A stretch of DNA of 64,000 nucleotides from Paraspadella gotoi (lineage: Eukaryota > Chaetognatha), in NCBI GenBank assembly GCA_051294375.1, contig CM119269.1, positions 186,001 through 250,000 on the forward strand. Direction: 5' to 3'. The notes under the pieces were generated by a model. That model searched no databases. It saw nothing but the letters and a program-made list of their open reading frames with translations, and was not told the DNA's origin. A program made the translations under genes and the position numbers. Of this stretch, positions 35,113-47,351 are shown one piece after another. The number at the start of each line of letters is the position of its first letter. Position 1 is the first letter of the stretch.

Positions 35113-35837
35113 CTTCTTCTACTCATCGTCTCTCTCCGGTTTATTGTCTTGTCTCTCTCTCACTCTCTCGCAATCTTGTGAACTGACTGGGCATCGGACC
35201 TCCGACGAAGGGGCGCTTCATTGTAAAGGGACCCAGCAGTGATATGGGAAAATGATATCATAAGCTTAAGGTTATCATCAAAGGAATTTGAATGGTGATA
35301 GTCTTCATTTTTCTTTGCAGCGGGAAAGTGGCAAAAAAATTCCTATCTCTTATTCTAGCGAAACAAAATTAATAAAATTATGAAAAAAAAAATTTAGTTG
35401 ACACCTACCAATATGTATGATAATCCATTATTTTATTTTGCATTAGAAATGTATTTTTTACTAAATTCCAATTTTTTATTTTTTACTGTAGCAAAGCTAT
35501 AGAATTTTTAGGTTTAAGCGTCATTGAACAAGAAGGCTGTATTGGCGTTCGCGGTGCGCCAAGCCGCGGAGGAGCGTACGCCAGATAGGGGGCAGGACGG
35601 CTCACACGGTTCGAGAGAGCGAGAGACGAAGGCCAGATGATTCGACATCCGAGTCCCAAGTTTCCTGATTCGCGGAAGGAACGTCGTCAGACGACGTACG
35701 ACAAAACGATTAAATATGAAGAAAAACGAGCATCTGGTTATTTTTAACGTTCATTGAAATTTAAGAAAGTCGGAGGGGCCAGTTGCCTCACGTAATGGAA
35801 ACCGCGACGTCGAACGTTTTCACGTTGAGAGTTTAAG

Positions 35838-36012
35838 GTGTTGCTTTAAGGTGTTTTTAAAGGTGTTTTAACTGTTTTAAACTTTGGAACTGTTTTTATA
35901 CATGTATCGCCAAATTATTTCAATATCAATAAACATTATTTTAAAAACATCGTGTAGAATTCTCGGTCGTGTACGTCTCATAAAGTCAGAGAAAATTAGT
36001 AGGCAGCTCAAA
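35838..36012. mobile_element. 5' LTR-like direct repeat
   Basis: Pairs with 39,058-39,213. Starts TGTT and ends CTCA, with AATAAACATT in the middle as a possible polyadenylation signal. No clear target duplication or primer-binding site could be read. Confidence 0.35.
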
Positions 36013-39000
36013 AGTGAATAACGTGGCGTCTTAAAACTATCATCTAAACCGAAAAAGACCGGTCGGGCGGAGAATCTAAAACACGTGAAGATCAATCGGC
36101 GACTTCAAACGAAGCTCGCGCGCCGGAATTAAGGAATGATGATGCGTTGTGACTCAGAGGCCGGTTACTCGTCCGGTCCAGATATCTGTGAAAGGACCTG
36201 GTGCAGGTGAGAGATCATGGGAAACGAAAACGATGAAGCCCGGAACGAGAAGAAGTCAGCTTATCAGAGAAAAGTTCGTTGGCGACGTAACCGGCAGCTT
36301 GGCTGTGGACTCGGCGGGCCTGGTGAACTGATTCTCAAGAACCCGGCGCCACGTGCTCGGGGCATCGCCGTACGTAGATTGTACGACGGCACAAAGCAAG
36401 CAACAAAAGACGATGATCAGCGTAAGGTATAGGATTCAGGCGGCGACGAGAGACCGCCGCACAAAGGCGCGGTGCTTATCAGTTCAGCGCTTTTCCGCCG
36501 TACGGATCAGAGACAACGCAGCGCGTGTAGCCTAGTGGCGAGGAGGGCGCTGTGACGCGACGGCAGAGAGCTGTGATAATGCACATACTGTGGAACCTGG
36601 ATGGGTATCAGAGATTCGTCGAAGCGTGCCTTCCGATCCTCAGATAAGATGGTGATGGACAGGACTGATTCATAAGTCGCCAGTGGATGTGAACATCTGA
36701 ACTTTTGAAAAGAGAACGTGACAGCATATATTATTGAAATATCGAATCTAGAGGAGAATTTCCTGATGAAGATATGGGACCTGGAGTGGAAATGATTTTC
36801 CACTCTTCTCTTCTGAATCCTTGTACTCGCTGATGCAGTAAGGCGACCTAAGGTGAAGTTACCAATCCTGACAAGGAAGTTTTGAAGTGCCGCTGCAGAT
36901 GGAGGAAGAGGCTTTGAAGTGAGAGGGATGGTGGATCAGCCCGGTCTGGCTCTGGGAGTAAGTTCACATGGCTCTGACGGGAGCGTGCAGGTTTCATACG
37001 TCCTTGAAGAGAGCATTGATAGCGTAGCTTTGGCTGAAAGATAGAGCCAGATTAGAATTAGAGAATCTGCATATGTTAATTAAGAAAGAGAGGGAGGAAC
37101 GTGGCTGCAATTGGCAAAGGCCGAATATGAGGCTCAATGAAATAGAAAAAAGACGGTGAACTTATTGATAGACGCACAGAATTGGGAGAACGAAAAGGAA
37201 AGTAGCTGAGACTGGAAAGCTCAATTGATTGAGCTTGAAGCCAGAATGAAGTTAATGAATTCCTCTCCTGGAGTGCAGACCTCAACACTGTAGAAAGGAT
37301 GCTGGTCGCAGATGGCAAGTCCAAGAACCATCGTCTGTGGCCAACCAGAGGAGGGCGAGGACACCGGGTCTAATCAGCAACATCCTGTGAACAGCCGTCT
37401 GCTTCAGTGAGATTGTGATGCTGTCCAGCTGGCAACCTTCTGCTGAAGTGGGGACTACAAACCGAAATGGACATGGATTCTGGAAACACTAACAGGGTCA
37501 GAGTGTTAGCTTCATTGAAATCCTTTGGGCTGGGGTTGTGGCTCCTCAAAAGGCAAACGACTATTGAATTAGGGCTTTCTTGGTTTCAGTGAATGACGGC
37601 ATCCTGTGGCTTGCTGGAGCAGTTCAGCCTGCGGTTCCCGCAACACGTTTATGACCTATCAAGCTATGGCCTTGCTGCATATGGTTGGCGGCAGCACTCC
37701 TCCAAGGAAGCGTCCTCCTGGCAGGCTTACATGGCCAGGTATTCCAGCCGGATGTGAGCTCATTTCTGAGGAGTATTTCCTTACATGTTGAGCATGGTTC
37801 GCTGGTATGTCAGGTCATGAATATAATTTTTTTGAAATTGTTGATGGACAAGGGGTGCTGCATCATGGCCATCCAGGGAATTTAAGAATGTACGTCCTGA
37901 TGGTGATCATGGGCTCTGGAGCTTGCGAAATTTCGCAAGATTAAGAGACATTGGGGATTACCAAAAGTGGCACTGCAGCTAGATAAATTGGAAGAGCTGG
38001 CCTGAAGAGGGTTGAGCTTAAGCTTCAGACCAATGATGGATCTAGCGCGAAATTTGTTGGGTGATCTTCAAAAAAGGAGGCAAATGTCTGAATCAATGGT
38101 GAGATTTGCAAGGTATTTGACTCCATAGATATCCCCTGAGAAGGCTCTTGAAAGGCGTGTACGCCTTACATCAGAGAGCTTGGAAAACGAATATATCATA
38201 GTTGAGCTTGGCGACAAAAAGACCTGCCTGGTTTTGCTGTTTTGTTTCTTTTTCTTAAGGAAGTTCGTCATGCCGATGGAATCAGCCCTCATGCAGCAAT
38301 CACCAGCAGCAATCAATGACGGGACTAGACTCTGCTGGTCTAAGTTTGACGCCATCCAGGCAACCTGTGAATAATACGAGAGACAGCAATCTGAAAGCCA
38401 TCTGAAGGATCCCAGGAGCTGTTTGGCGGAGAGCTTGAAGCATAAGGAGCAGTCAGAATGGAGCAGGAGTCTAGAGTATTCATCGTCCCTCCTTAGACTG
38501 CTAAAATCCAATGCTGGAGAGAAGAGATCGGGCGCTGTCAAGCATCCGTGAGTACATGTAACATGCAAATTTATTGCCCTTTGTTATATCTAAACTCTGT
38601 GCCTGACCGGAGTCCTTCAGGTTGCAGAGATCAACAGAAGCTGTTTCAGCGTGTTTGCGGCGTGGACATATGCAACGAGACTGTTGGGCAAGAAAATGTA
38701 TGTAGAACCTGTTAATTCAGACCAAACAGCCAATATACTTTAAGCAATCCACTCATGAGATGGTAGCCCTATAGTGGGTGGGACTGCGGCCAACGGGATA
38801 CAAACCCATGCCTGAACCCATTTTGTCCTGCCTTAGTCACCCTGGATTAGGGAGAAGCCAACTTGTTGGCCACCCGGTTCCAGGCGCGGACTTTGGTGAC
38901 CCACCCTTATCTGGAAGAGAGAGAGAAATGGCAAAGAAAAGATTGACGACGGTCTCTGGCCAGTAAGAATTCAGTTCTTGGGTTGTCATGGTGTTGCTAA

Positions 39001-39057
39001 TCGATGCCTTGCTTCCCTGGGCTGGTCTCTGCTAATGGAGGGGGATTTGTCTCTAGG
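36013..39057 (+). mobile_element. Interior between LTR-like repeats, degenerate
   Basis: About 3 kb of moderate G+C with many short plus-strand frames. One at about 37,606-37,755 reads protein-like text (LLEQFSLRFPQH and AAYGWRQHSSKEAS) before a stop. No reverse transcriptase, integrase or protease motif could be recognised even allowing frameshifts. A purine run (GGAGGGGGA) lies ~15 bases before the 3' repeat, as a polypurine tract would. It may be a decayed LTR retrotransposon, but a host gene fragment cannot be excluded. Confidence 0.3.
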
Positions 39058-39213
39058 TGTTTTTTAAAGTGTTTTTAAAACGTTTTTAAACTTGGAACTG
39101 TTTTTTACATCGTCGCCAATTATTTCAATATCAATAAACATTTTTAAACATCGTTCGAATTCTCGGTCGTAGCGCGTCTCATAAAAGTCAGAAAAATTAG
39201 AGGCAAGCTCAAA
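39058..39213. mobile_element. 3' LTR-like direct repeat
   Basis: Repeats 35,838-36,012 with fewer stray bases: AACTGTTTTTTACATCGTCG, TTTCAATATCAATAAACATT, GAATTCTCGGTCG, ending AGCTCA. Confidence 0.35.
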
Positions 39214-39789
39214 CAAAGGCTTTACAAGACTAATATTTTTTATTTTATATATTTACTTAAAAGCATATAAAATCAGACCTAAATTCCTATTCTTGACAAG
39301 AAACAAAACTGTAATAATTATTAATTGATATATTCTATTCATCGGCCCTTAAATGTATAATTAAATATATTGATTTCCTAATTATAATCAATTAAAAATT
39401 TAAGCAAAAGTACAGAAACTTTCTCTTCTTTTTTATACTTTATATTACATCAAAAGAGTTTATTTCATCCAATTAACAGAATCTATTTGAAAAGAAAGTT
39501 TTAAATAAAATCATCGATACCCTTAAATTTTGAATTCATCTAAGTTTTTTTTCTATAAAATATTTTGTGACTATAAAAAGCAGAAAATCTCTTTAAAAAT
39601 TAGATCTTACCCTTTTTTGGAAAAAAAAATTTTAAACCTGAAAAAAGATTTTTCTCTACCGAGATTTTTTTTAAAGAGAATTATAAGCATCGCTGATTAT
39701 TATCGGAATTTTTTTAATCTACTTTACCAAATGATTTATAGGAAGAATAATTAATATGATCAGAGACAGCTAAACGTTTATTTTTGGTC
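39214..39789. other. AT-rich gene-free stretch
   Basis: Very AT-rich with homopolymers; no coding or RNA signal. Confidence 0.5.
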
Positions 39790-40436
39790 AGCTTGTTTAC
39801 CCCCCTGTTCACTTGGTCCCCTTAAAAGACTTTATGTTTTCTCCATGAAAGAAAAGGATATCAAATCCGAGCACCTGAGACTGAGACTGACCTAAGACGA
39901 CGACGAACCGACCGAAGACCTGGGAGACGACACGACGCAATAAACACAGTAAATATAGTTATCCTTGTATTTACTACCTATTGCCTACCACTGATTAGGC
40001 ATGCAAGTGCGTATGTTGCACGCTCGTGTAAACGCGAGATCAAGCAGCGACCAAGCACGATCAAGCAGCCAAACGCGACCAAAGCACGATCAAGGAACGA
40101 CCTAGCACGATCAAAGCGCGTGACCATAGTACGGATGATTGGACTGAGGAAAAATCCTGCTGTCTCGTTGACTGTCCCAAGTCTACAGGGAAAATTAGCT
40201 TATTAATTTTAAAATAAAATGATAAATTTGACTAATAGTGGTCGTCATACAATCACTGAGAATAGATATGGCCTTTTATACTAGAGAGTCTCCAACTTGT
40301 TTTTTTAATTCAGGCAGACAAAATTAACAGTTCGGGTTCGTCGCGCGATCTTCCAATTCTCATGTGTTATAAAGATGAACTGGTCCCACCAATGAACATT
40401 AATTATAGAAAAAATTAAATTTAATGTACCCTATAG

Positions 40437-40518
40437 GTCAGGAGCTGATGGTATTACCGCAACTGAGTCCACCGGGGTCTCAGATTAATATCATGCATTA
40501 TTGTAATACAGCCCGACT
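40437..40518 (-). repeat. tRNA-derived SINE fragment
   Basis: Same piece as 31,030-31,113 in the second copy of the locus. Confidence 0.5.
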
Positions 40519-40984
40519 ACCAGAAAATGGAGAGAAAATAAGGGGAAAAAGGAGGGAAAATAAAACAAGAAGAAAATAAAAAATAAAAAGAAAAGCATAA
40601 AAGTGGTAGATAGAGAATCAGGCAGACGCCGACAGAAGTCGACATTACGCTCGTCGAATCAGCTAAGAAGCCGCGTCCGAAAGGAAAAATTGTCTCGATT
40701 CCTTCGCGACTCCGTGCAGGAGAGGATGGACGACGCGAGACGGGGCCGCAGGACGAAGCGATGTCAGAAGTTGGTACGCGCCGTGCGGAAAAGATCGTGC
40801 GGACACATTTGGCCGACATATTGCCGATAGCCATGATGACAGTATTTGCCGCACATTTGCCACATATTTGCCGACCACATTTGGGCGAGAGGACCAAGCC
40901 CACGTTTTGGTGTTTCTCGCAACACAAAAGCGCACGAAATACTCACTTAGCAATTTTGAATTCGTTCCTACCTTCGTGTTCACG

Positions 40985-41945
40985 CGCTGTTCTCCTCCCA
41001 CCTCTCCTCCTTTCTCGTTCTCGCTGCCCCTTCTTCACTCCTTTTTCTCGTTTCCTAGTCTCCCCTCTCCCTCCTTTTCTTTCTCGTTCTCCTGCCCCCT
41101 CTTTCCCTCCTTTTCTTCTCGTTCTCCTCCCCCTCTCCCTCCTTTTCTTCCTCGTTCTCACTCCCTTTATTCCTCCTTTCTCTCGTTTCTGTCTCTCACC
41201 CTCTCCTCCTTTTCTTTCTCTCTCCGTTCTCCTCCCCTTACTTCTCGCTTTTCTTCATCGTTCTCCTCCACGGCGTTCATTCGCTCCTTTTTCTGTCTCG
41301 TTCTCCTCCACCTCCTCGACCTACTGATTTATTCTCGTGTCCACTCCCCGCTCTCCTATTTGCGTTCTCATTCTCCTCAAGCCCTGCTCCCGCTTTTATT
41401 CTCGTTCCTCGCCCCTCATCCCACTGTCTTCTTCTCGTTGCTCCTCCCCCTCTTCGCCTTCCTTTTGCTTTCGTTCCGCCGTTCCACCCTCTCCTCATTT
41501 ATTCTCCCATCTCCTCACCGCCTCTCCCTCCTTTTCTTCTGTTCTCTCTCCCCTCTCCCTCATTTTCTCATCATTCGTCCTCGCCCTCGCCCTCCCTAGA
41601 TCTACTCATTCTTCCTCACCCCTCTTCCTCGCTTCTTCCTCGGTTCTCCTCCCCTCCCCTTCTCCATCACTTGTTCTTTCTTCCCCTTCGATACCCTATG
41701 GCACGGCTCCTTATTTTTTTCGATCAGTTCTCCTCCCCCTCTCCACATCCTTTTCTTCTCGTTCTCCTCCCCTTTGCCTCATTTTTGCTTCTCGTTCTCT
41801 CCCCCTCTGCCTCAATTTTCTCTCATGTTCTCCTCCCNNNNNNNNNNNNNNNNNNNNNNNNNCCTCTCCCTCCTTTTCCTCTCGTTCTCCTTCCCCAATC
41901 CTTCCTTTTCCACCCGTTCTCCCTTCACCTTCTCTCTCTTCCAAT
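40985..41945. repeat. Expanded pyrimidine-rich minisatellite
   Basis: Some thirty irregular units of the 31,438 repeat, interrupted by 25 N at 41,838. The long Pro/Ser/Leu frames on the plus strand and Glu/Arg frames on the minus strand are purely repeat-derived. Confidence 0.85.
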
Positions 41946-41985
41946 TGGCCTGTCGACTATTGCGTATTTCTTAACCACGACTCGA

Positions 41986-41988
<3 letters not shown>

Positions 41989-42027
<39 letters not shown>
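41989..42027. repeat. (GA)n microsatellite
   Basis: Pure GA run. Confidence 0.95.
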
Positions 42028-42029
<2 letters not shown>

Positions 42030-42590
42030 TTCACCATTGTGGCTCAGAAATCTCATATCACCTGCATTTGTCTAGGCAAGCACTCGTACAGTAAATTGAG
42101 GTATAGCGGTGATATATTTTTCCATACTTTTAATGCAATACTTTTCAGCCCCCTTACCAAAAAAATGTGCAATGCCTATAACATTGCCAAATATTAATGA
42201 AATAAAAAAAATAATTCAATTCAAAATAAAAATAAATAACTAAATATTAAAAATAATAAAAAATTAATCATAATGTTTTGCCATTTTTAATTTGAGACAG
42301 CAATTTTTTTTGCCTGTAACTTCTAAACGATTTGAGCTATAAAAAATGAAAAAAGCTACTTAAAAAAAATTTAATAAAGATTTTAAAATATTCTGATTTT
42401 TTTTAAATCAAACAAGTTTTCGAGTAGATATCCTTTACTAAAAATGTGATATTTTTTTTCCTAGATGGTACAGATTTATACAATGATTGGGCTAAAAATG
42501 TTATTTAAGTTTAGATCTTTAAATTGCGATTATGAAGGTTAAAGATAAACTATTTGCCTTTTCTTTTCATTGTGAATTTATAATCCTGTT
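42028..42590. other. AT-rich gene-free stretch
   Basis: No repeats and no recognisable coding segment. Confidence 0.5.
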
Positions 42591-42965
42591 TCCACAATAA
42601 CTCTTACTCTTTCCTTTTTCATTTCTCTTCTCTATTTCACCTCTCTATTCTCCTCTCAAATTCTTTCTTCTCTTTTCCTCTCTATTCCTCTTCTCTATTC
42701 TCCTCTCAAATTCTTTCTTCTCTTCTCTATTCTCCTGTATAATCTTCCTCTCTATTCTTCTTCTCTATTCTTCTCTCAAATTCTTTCTTCTCTTCTCTAT
42801 TCACCTGTATAATCTTTCTCTTTATTCCTCTTCTCTATTCTCCGCTCAAATTCTTTCTTCTCTTCTCTATTCTCTTCTATAATCCTTCTTTCTATTCCTC
42901 CTCTCTATTCTCCTTTCAAATATTTTCTTCTCTTCACTAATTCTCCTCTCTATTCTTCCTCTCTT
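42591..42965. repeat. Pyrimidine-rich minisatellite
   Basis: Units built from TTCTCTTCTCTATTCTCCTC and TCAAATTCTTTC, about 60 bp each, six or so copies. Confidence 0.75.
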
Positions 42966-43045
42966 TCCGCCCCGAAAACAAATGTATTTTCTGCGTGCGA
43001 CAACAAAATTGGAAAAATTTTTGGTTCTTAACGACCAGAAAATAA

Positions 43046-43050
<5 letters not shown>

Positions 43051-43135
<85 letters not shown>

Positions 43136-43238
43136 AAATGAGTTTGGTTCCCTTTTCTCCTTGAACACCTCATTGCTAAAGTTCTCTCTTTACCTCACTA
43201 TTTCTGTATGTTTTTCTTTTCCTATCTCTCTCTTTTTT

Positions 43239-43269
<31 letters not shown>

Positions 43270-43387
43270 ATCTCTCTTTTTTCTCCAGCTCTCTTTCTCT
43301 TTCTCTTCCTAGTAAATGATTTTAGCGAATTTCATCGAAAATTTTGAAAGAAAAAGTTTGAAACGTTTTCAAAAGAATTCGATAAGG

Positions 43388-43435
<48 letters not shown>

Positions 43436-43440
43436 TACGA
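43051..43440. repeat. (GA)n followed by (CT)n microsatellites
   Basis: GA at 43,051-43,131, CT-rich at 43,220-43,310, pure CT at 43,390-43,431. The purine and pyrimidine arrays lie head-to-head and could pair. Confidence 0.9.
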
Positions 43441-43479
43441 AAAGAAAAATGAATTTTGAATGGATCCGACGCAAGAGAG

Positions 43480-43800
43480 AAAGGGTAGTGGGGGTGTGGA
43501 AGGGATAGAGGGGAGGAAAGGGAGAGAGGGGAAAGAGGAAAAGAAGGGAGAGAGGGGAAAGAGGGAAAGAAGGAGAGAGGAAGGAAAGAGGGAGAGAGGG
43601 AAGAGAGGAAAGAGAGAGGGGTAGGAAGGGAGAGACGGGAGAGGAGAAGAGAGAGGGGAAGGAAAGGAGAAGGAAGAAAGAGAAGGGAGAGGGAGGAAAG
43701 GGAGAGAGGGGAGGAAAGGGAGAGAGGGGAAAGAGGAAGAGAAGGGAGAGGGAGGAAAGGGAAAGAGGGGAAAGAAGAAGAGAGAGCAAAAGGAGAAAAA
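43480..43800. repeat. Purine-rich (GGGAGAGA/GGAAAG) tract
   Basis: Irregular G/A repeat. Three overlapping minus-strand Pro/Ser/Leu frames of 180-200 codons run through it and are artefacts. Confidence 0.85.
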
Positions 43801-44083
43801 AATGGGACAGATTTCGCAGGGCGATCGGCAAACCTGAATGGCAATTTGAGCAATTTTGATGCATGGCAATTTGGCGTTATGGTAATCTCGATAAAAGTCA
43901 GATCGGAACGAATGGCAATTTGGCCTCGAGGCAATTGGGACTGATGGCATTTAAGAGCCAGAATATCGGTCAGTGGAACAAAAAGTCGGGAAATGAATTT
44001 TATCGAATTTTATTCCCTCTGATAATTTAGAATAAAATTACGAATATTGAAAGTTTTAAAATAAAATATGTCGTGTCACTCTC

Positions 44084-44084
<1 letters not shown>
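43801..44084. other. Gene-free stretch with ATGGCAATTTG repeats
   Basis: ATGGCAATTTGRSC occurs three times within 43,840-43,925 at irregular spacing; nothing else is recognised. Confidence 0.45.

Positions 44085-44141
<57 letters not shown>
44085..44141. repeat. (CT)n microsatellite
   Basis: Pure CT run. Confidence 0.95.
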
Positions 44142-44142
<1 letters not shown>

Positions 44143-44339
44143 TTCCCGTTAGTCGTTCGTAGTCATCATGTTAAACGGTCATCAGAATCTCTCCTTTTCT
44201 CATCTCGTGCCAACTTTTCTTATCTTCAACTTTTAGTTTCTATCTTTTCCTCTCTCATTTTATTTTTATTTATCTTTTTATTTCCTTATTAATTAATTTT
44301 TAATACTCACCAATCTGATTTTAGTCTCTGACTGTCCTA

Positions 44340-44648
44340 CTGTCTAGCATCTTATCGGATTCTCTCAGTGGGCGTGGCCTTCAAATTCCATCTCTTTCTC
44401 CCCTTTCCCCTTTTCCCCACTTTTTTTCGGAACCGCGATTTCTGGCAACTGGTTCATTGCTTCGGTTCGTTGCCTCCCGAAGGCAGTTTGCAAATCTTCA
44501 GCGATTTCTTGCATGTCGACGACGACGACGACGACGACGACGGTCGGGAAACTGGCATCAAATGAAAAGCTTTTGACCTTTGAGACGGAGAGTCCAGGCC
44601 GAGAGGTCGAATCAATTGCTTACTCTCCCCGTCTGTTGACACGCGAAA

Positions 44649-44713
<65 letters not shown>

Positions 44714-44999
44714 CCCCTGGAGATGTTCTCTCTCGAGTGACCCCAACCACTTTGCATTTCCATTCCGACGGCAGTAAAAACTGTTGCAGAAAAGGCAAGC
44801 TGAAAACAAGCTGCAGAGAGAGTTATCCGAACCAAGCTTTAAATGCTTTCCAGCTGAAATTTTTTTTATCAGAAGGCAAACGTTAAAAATGAAAAACAGT
44901 TGGGAGGTGACGTGATTGCGTCGCGTGCGCGGTATATATTGGCGAAGATGGGGCGTGGCCGAATAAGAGAGGCGGGGTGCGAAATAAATCAAGTGTTGA
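44340..44999. other. Moderate-GC stretch with triplet and dinucleotide repeats
   Basis: Contains (GAC)n at 44,518-44,542 and (CT)n at 44,651-44,711. Around them frames are open on both strands: plus 44,410-44,565 reads WQLVHCFGSLPPEG and then Asp8; minus 44,454-44,798 reads Ser8. No splice sites make either convincing. A TATATATT sits at 44,932. I leave it unassigned. Confidence 0.4.
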
Positions 45000-46505
45000 G
45001 CCCAATGGTGGGTGACCTAGTGTTAAGACTAATGGGCAGTCTGCCAAATGGGTAGTGTGCCGAGCGAATGTTGACTTTTGAGGCTAATAAGCTGCGTGCC
45101 AACTGAATGTTAAGCCTAATGGTAGGTAAGCTGAGCGAGCATTGAGCCCAATGTACAGTGTGCCAAATGAATATTAAGCTCATTGATTGGTTTGCCGTGT
45201 GAGTGATGGGAAGTGTGCCAAATGAATATCAAGCATGATGTGCCAATTAGTGTTCAGCCAATGGGCAATGTGCCAAACAAAAATTAAGCCTGATGGGTGG
45301 TGAAATGCTTTAAGATTGAGTCTGATTGGCACTGTGCCAAATGAATATCAAGCCAAATGGGCACGGTGCCACGTAATTGTTGAGCCTGATTGCCATTGTG
45401 CCAAATGAATAGCAAGCCTATGGGAACTGCACTGCACAAATGTTGAGCCTGATTGGAAGTGTCCCAAATGAATATTAGGCCCAAAGGACTCTGCACCATG
45501 CGAGTGTTGAGCCTGATTGAAGTGTGCCAAATGAATGTTAAGCCCAAAGGACTTTGCGCCACGCGAGTGTTGAGCGTGATTGGAAGTGTGCCAAATGAAT
45601 CTTAAGCACAAAGGACTCTGCGCCATGCGAGTGTTGAGCCTGATTGGAAGTGTGCCAAATGAATGATAAGCCCAAAAGACTCTGCAACATGCAAGTGTTG
45701 AGCCTGATTGAAGTGTGCCAAATGAATGTTAAGCCCAAAGGACTCTGCACCAAGCAGGTGTTGAGCCTTATTGAAGTGTGCAAAATGAATGTTAAGCCCA
45801 AAGGACTCTGCACCGCACAAGTGTTNNNNNNNNNNGGAATTGTGCCAAATGAATGTTAAGCCTAAAAGACTCTGCGCCGCGCGATTGTTGAGCCTGATTG
45901 GAAGTGTGCCAAATGAATGTTCGCCAAATGACTCTGTGGCCGCACGAGTGTTGAGCCTGGTCGGAAGTGTGCCAAATGAATGTTAAAGCCAAAGGACTCT
46001 GCCCAGCCGAGTGTTGAGCCTGATCAAAGTGTGCCAAATGAATGTTAAGCCCAAATGACTCTGGCCGCACGAAGTGTTGAGCCAGATCGGAAGTGTGCCA
46101 AATGAATGTTAAGCCCAAAGGACTCTGCGCCGCGCGAGTGTTGAGCCTGATCGGAAGCGTGCCAAATGAATGTTAAGTCCCNNNNNNNNNNNNNNNNNNN
46201 NNNNNNAAGCCCAAATGACTCTGTGCCGCACGAGTGTTGAGCCTGGTCGGAAGTGTGCAAATGAATGTTAAGCGCAAAGGACTCTGCGCCGCACGAGTGT
46301 TGAGCCTGATCGGAAGTGTGCCAAATGAATGTTAAGCCCAAATGACTCTTGCCGCACGAGTGTTGAGCCAGATCGGAATGTGCCAAAATGAAATGTTAAG
46401 CCCAAAGGACTCTGCCGCCGCGCGGTGTTGAGCCTATCGGAAGCTGTGCCAAATGAATTGTTAAGCCCAAAGGACTCTGCGCCGCGCGAGTGTTGAGCCG
46501 ATGGG
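45000..46505. repeat. 64-bp satellite array, about 23 units
   Basis: The unit has the landmarks AAGCCCAAAGGACTCTGCGC, GTGTTGAGCCTGAT and GTGTGCCAAATGAATGTT. Units from 45,480 rightward are nearly uniform, while those in 45,000-45,450 are strongly diverged. Gaps at 45,826 and 46,182. Because 64 is not a multiple of 3, the overlapping open frames (GLTFIWHTS-type) shift from unit to unit and are not proteins. One unit only remains at 51,121-51,165 in the other copy of the locus. Confidence 0.9.
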
Positions 46506-47166
46506 CGGTTGGCGACCAGAAAGAAGTTGACAATCGGGAAATGTTCTGTCATCTCAATGAAGATTGGAATAGCGGGGGAGAAGGAGAAAGGGAAAGGAGA
46601 AGGAATAGAAGAGAAGAAAAGAGTGGGGAGGAAGGGCAGGGAGGAGGAAAAGGAGTGGGAAGGCAGGGAGGAGGAAAAAAATAATATGAAGAAGAGGAAG
46701 GGGGAGAAAAAAAAATCAAAACTCGGAATAATGAAATTGTTAGACCCGATTGATTTTCGATGGAGCGATTGGAAGAAATAGTCAAATGGTTTAGTCAATC
46801 AATCAATCGATCGATTTAATCTCATTTATACTTTCGTTAGGAAAAAAAACAACTGGTAAGGCAGCCAACGGGAGAGAATTCTGGCTGAATCTTAAATGAA
46901 GGCAATAAAATGAGCCATTACTCCACCCTTTTATCGATGATAAAATCGTCGGCGGGTTTTTCCCAACTCGACATTGGAAACGGGACACGCCGCCTGAGTT
47001 TGCCGGAAGAAATATTTTAATCAAAGCAAATTTTTTAAAAAATATTGAGAAAGAAATATAGTTTATTTTTTGTTTAAAACTCATAAGTTTTATTTCTGAG
47101 ACGGATTTGTTCTGACTCTTTTTTTCAAATCTTTTTTAGCGCTATGTGAATTTAAACAAAATTTTT
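46506..47166. other. Gene-free stretch duplicated at 51,166-51,834
   Basis: Purine-rich 46,565-46,710, then AT-rich. The copies are about 99% alike. No exon is recognised. Confidence 0.6.
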
Positions 47167-47320
47167 AGTCGGATCTGCTTATCAGCAGATCCGACTCTAT
47201 AACTCACTTTTTATACTCACTTTTCGGTCCGTCGGTCCGCCCCCTCAATATTGTCGGGCACACACTTATATCATGTCAGAACATCGAATTATGATAAATT
47301 ATGCAAAAAAAAATGATGTC

Positions 47321-47351
<31 letters not shown>

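Larger units (their letters stand above)
35215..39830. mobile_element. Long version of the putative TTAA transposon, with nested LTR-like remnant
   Basis: The ends correspond to 30,067 and 30,445. From 35,575 to about 39,790 there are ~4.2 kb not visible in the 30,067-30,445 copy, where only 10 N stand. Either that gap hides the same DNA or the insertion is present in one haplotype only. Confidence 0.35.

Noticed and set aside
40868-42197. Long Ser/Pro/Leu-rich frames of 134-286 codons
   Set aside because: Three overlapping frames are open at once over a pyrimidine minisatellite, whose length differs several-fold in the other copy of the locus.
43322-43950. Three 180-200-codon minus-strand frames
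   Set aside because: All three frames are open because of the GGGAGAGA tract; composition is Ser/Pro/Leu/Phe only.
45284-46386. Repetitive 'GLTFIWHTS...' protein
   Set aside because: The 64-bp unit is not a multiple of three, so the same words recur in shifting frames; it is a satellite.
45000-46505. CRISPR-like array
   Set aside because: Units are directly adjacent without unique spacers of constant size, and the context is a eukaryotic genome.
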